From: an uncultured Pelagibacteraceae bacterium
Lineage (GTDB): Bacteria > Pseudomonadota > Alphaproteobacteria > Pelagibacterales > Pelagibacteraceae
Length of the DNA: 64,000 nucleotides
NCBI GenBank assembly: GCA_902566705.1
Contig: CACFJT010000002.1
Location: 81,998-145,997 of the forward strand
Direction: 5' to 3'
Both the position numbers and the translations under genes were made by a program. Position 1 is the stretch's first letter. Every line of letters begins with the position of its first letter. Below the pieces are notes generated by a model, which saw only the letters and a list, made by a program, of their open reading frames with translations, did not search any database and was not told the origin of the DNA. Positions 63,013 to 64,000 of the stretch are shown here, one piece after another.

Positions 63013-64000
63013 ATGATTAAATTAATTAAAATTATTTATTTTATTTTTATAAGTTTTCAATTTCTATTTTTTCAAGCCGCAAATGCTCAAGAAAAAATTA
63101 AAATTGGATTATTGGTACCAATGACTGGAGATAATAAAGAAATTGGAGAGTCTATAATTAAAGCAGTTGGACTTGCTGTTAAAGATATTGATAATAATTT
63201 AATTGAAATATTTCCAAAAGATACAGCGACAAAGGCTAACCAGACCTTAAAATCAGCATTTGAACTGAGTGAGATGGGAATAAAAATTGTTATTGGCCCT
63301 GTCTTCTATGAAAGTTTAACCTATTTAGATGAAATGAAAAATTTAACATTTTTATCATTAACAAATAAAACTTTAGATCTTCCAAAAAATGTAATTTCTG
63401 CTGGAATTAATTCTACATCACAATTTAATACAATTAAAAAATTTTTAGAAACTAATAAAATACAAAGAACAATTTTTTTAACACCAATTCAAGACTATGA
63501 ATTTGAGGTAAAAAAAGGGATGAAAAATTCAAAAATAAAAATTTATAGAGATTATGAATATAATACAGAGCCAACAAAACTAACAAAGCAAATAGAAGAA
63601 ATTACAAACTATAAAATTAGAAAACAAAATTTAGAAGATGAAATAAAAAGAATCAAAAATTCAAATGAACCTAACAAAGAAAAAAAAATAAAAAGACTGG
63701 AAAAAAGATACTCTTTGGGTGGTTTAAATTTTGATGCTGTCGTAATTGCAGATTTTGATGAAAGTCTAAAAAGTGTATCTACATCACTTTTATATACTGA
63801 TGTACTTCCTAAAAATAAATATTTTATAACTTTAAATCAATGGTTTGATGAAAGTTTATTAAATGAAACTGACATCCAGCCTTTGTATTATCCATCAATA
63901 AATAAACAAAATTTTGATTCCTATAAAATAAAGTATTTTAATGCATTTAATGAAGATCCTACCCATTTGTCTTTATTAAGTTACGACCTTGTTGGCTTAG
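63013..64000 (+). CDS. LpoA-like penicillin-binding protein activator (3' end outside window)
   Basis: The visible 329 residues start with a signal peptide (IKIIYFIFISFQFLFFQAANA) followed by a type 1 periplasmic-binding fold: KIKIGLLVPMTGDNKEIGESIIKAVGLAVKDID, IVIGPVFYESLTYLDEM and FDAVVIADFDESLKSV. There is no lipobox Cys, so it may be soluble in contrast to the E. coli LpoA lipoprotein. Position opposite rsmI supports an LpoA-type regulator of peptidoglycan synthase; an amino-acid ABC binding protein is the alternative. A Lys/Glu-rich insertion lies near residues 200-235. Confidence 0.8.
   Translation, partial: MIKLIKIIYFIFISFQFLFFQAANAQEKIKIGLLVPMTGDNKEIGESIIKAVGLAVKDIDNNLIEIFPKDTATKANQTLKSAFELSEMGIKIVIGPVFYESLTYLDEMKNLTFLSLTNKTLDLPKNVISAGINSTSQFNTIKKFLETNKIQRTIFLTPIQDYEFEVKKGMKNSKIKIYRDYEYNTEPTKLTKQIEEITNYKIRKQNLEDEIKRIKNSNEPNKEKKIKRLEKRYSLGGLNFDAVVIADFDESLKSVSTSLLYTDVLPKNKYFITLNQWFDESLLNETDIQPLYYPSINKQNFDSYKIKYFNAFNEDPTHLSLLSYDLVGL

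Noticed and set aside
1..64000. Mobile elements, prophage, CRISPR or a defence island
   Set aside because: No transposase, integrase, repeat-spacer array, toxin-antitoxin pair or restriction gene was seen; the single HNH protein belongs to a non-mobile family.

Overview
This window reads as a piece of a Pelagibacterales (SAR11-type) alphaproteobacterial chromosome. The DNA is very AT-rich (around 30% GC by eye). Proteins are rich in Lys, Asn and Ile. Spacers are mostly tens of bases, and many neighbouring genes overlap by 1, 4 or 8-16 bases (TAATG and ATGA junctions). Several local orders are alphaproteobacterial hallmarks: mutM-rpsT-dnaA-dnaN, helicase-fdxA-carD, irr facing fabA-fabB-fabI, tsaB-fur-miaB-phoH-ybeY-lnt-metK, and nusA-infB-rbfA-rpsO-pnp. 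I saw no insertion sequence, prophage, CRISPR array or rRNA. Nearly everything is housekeeping. The genus-level assignment is inference from style and synteny, not from a marker-gene comparison.

Layout. 1-2.5 kb: glutamate synthase in the order gltD-gltB, with gltB running off the left edge. 2.7-4.4 kb: uppP and a DMT-family exporter. 4.4-8.7 kb: pyruvate dehydrogenase E2 and an E1 that carries its own N-terminal lipoyl domain. 8.8-12.6 kb: thiolase, tRNA-Arg, a possible 32-residue membrane peptide, a PaaI-type thioesterase and acetoacetyl-CoA synthetase. 12.8-17 kb: SUV3-like RNA helicase, TerB-like protein, FdxA ferredoxin, CarD regulator with a long Lys-rich tail, a strong terminator and a convergent 30-residue Lys/Arg miniprotein. 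17.2-22.8 kb: acyl-CoA synthetase, tRNA-Leu, YqaA/DedA protein, DsbB, Coq7, HNH nuclease, esterase, HIG1-type protein and TlpA-like thioredoxin. 22.8-26.2 kb: argH, an LptM-like lipoprotein, lysA and plsC. 26.2-30.2 kb: dnaN, dnaA, a repeat-bearing 0.3-kb gap, rpsT and mutM. 30.3-35.4 kb: ubiE, ubiB, coaBC, dut, a ThiF/MoeB protein and an SH3-domain protein.

35.4-38.3 kb: DUF3501, Fe-S protein, rubrerythrin and irr, a probable iron/peroxide group. 38.4-41 kb: fabA-fabB-fabI and a possible 39-residue membrane peptide. 41-47.6 kb: pnp, rpsO, rbfA, infB and nusA. 47.7-54 kb: metK, lnt, ybeY, phoH, miaB, a fur-family gene and a short tsaB. 53.9-64 kb: polysaccharide deacetylase, Bax-like glucosaminidase, nfuA, trpS, murJ, maeB, BON lipoprotein, rsmI and the start of an LpoA-like gene.

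How the parts connect. PDH, thiolase, acetoacetyl-CoA synthetase, acyl-CoA synthetase and malic enzyme feed or drain acetyl-CoA, while FabA/B/I make saturated and unsaturated acyl chains. UbiE, UbiB and Coq7 are ubiquinone-pathway proteins. Envelope functions are well represented (UppP, MurJ, Lnt, LptM-like, LpoA-like, Bax-like, BON lipoprotein). The most interesting regulatory signal is an identical 16-bp sequence upstream of both irr and rubrerythrin that resembles the iron-control element bound by Irr. I did not find a clear new multi-gene system. The best leads are the lipoyl-E1 fusion, the irr/rubrerythrin sites, a hairpin leader in front of nusA, an apparently internally shortened tsaB, Lys-rich tails on two adjacent genes, and three candidate microproteins.
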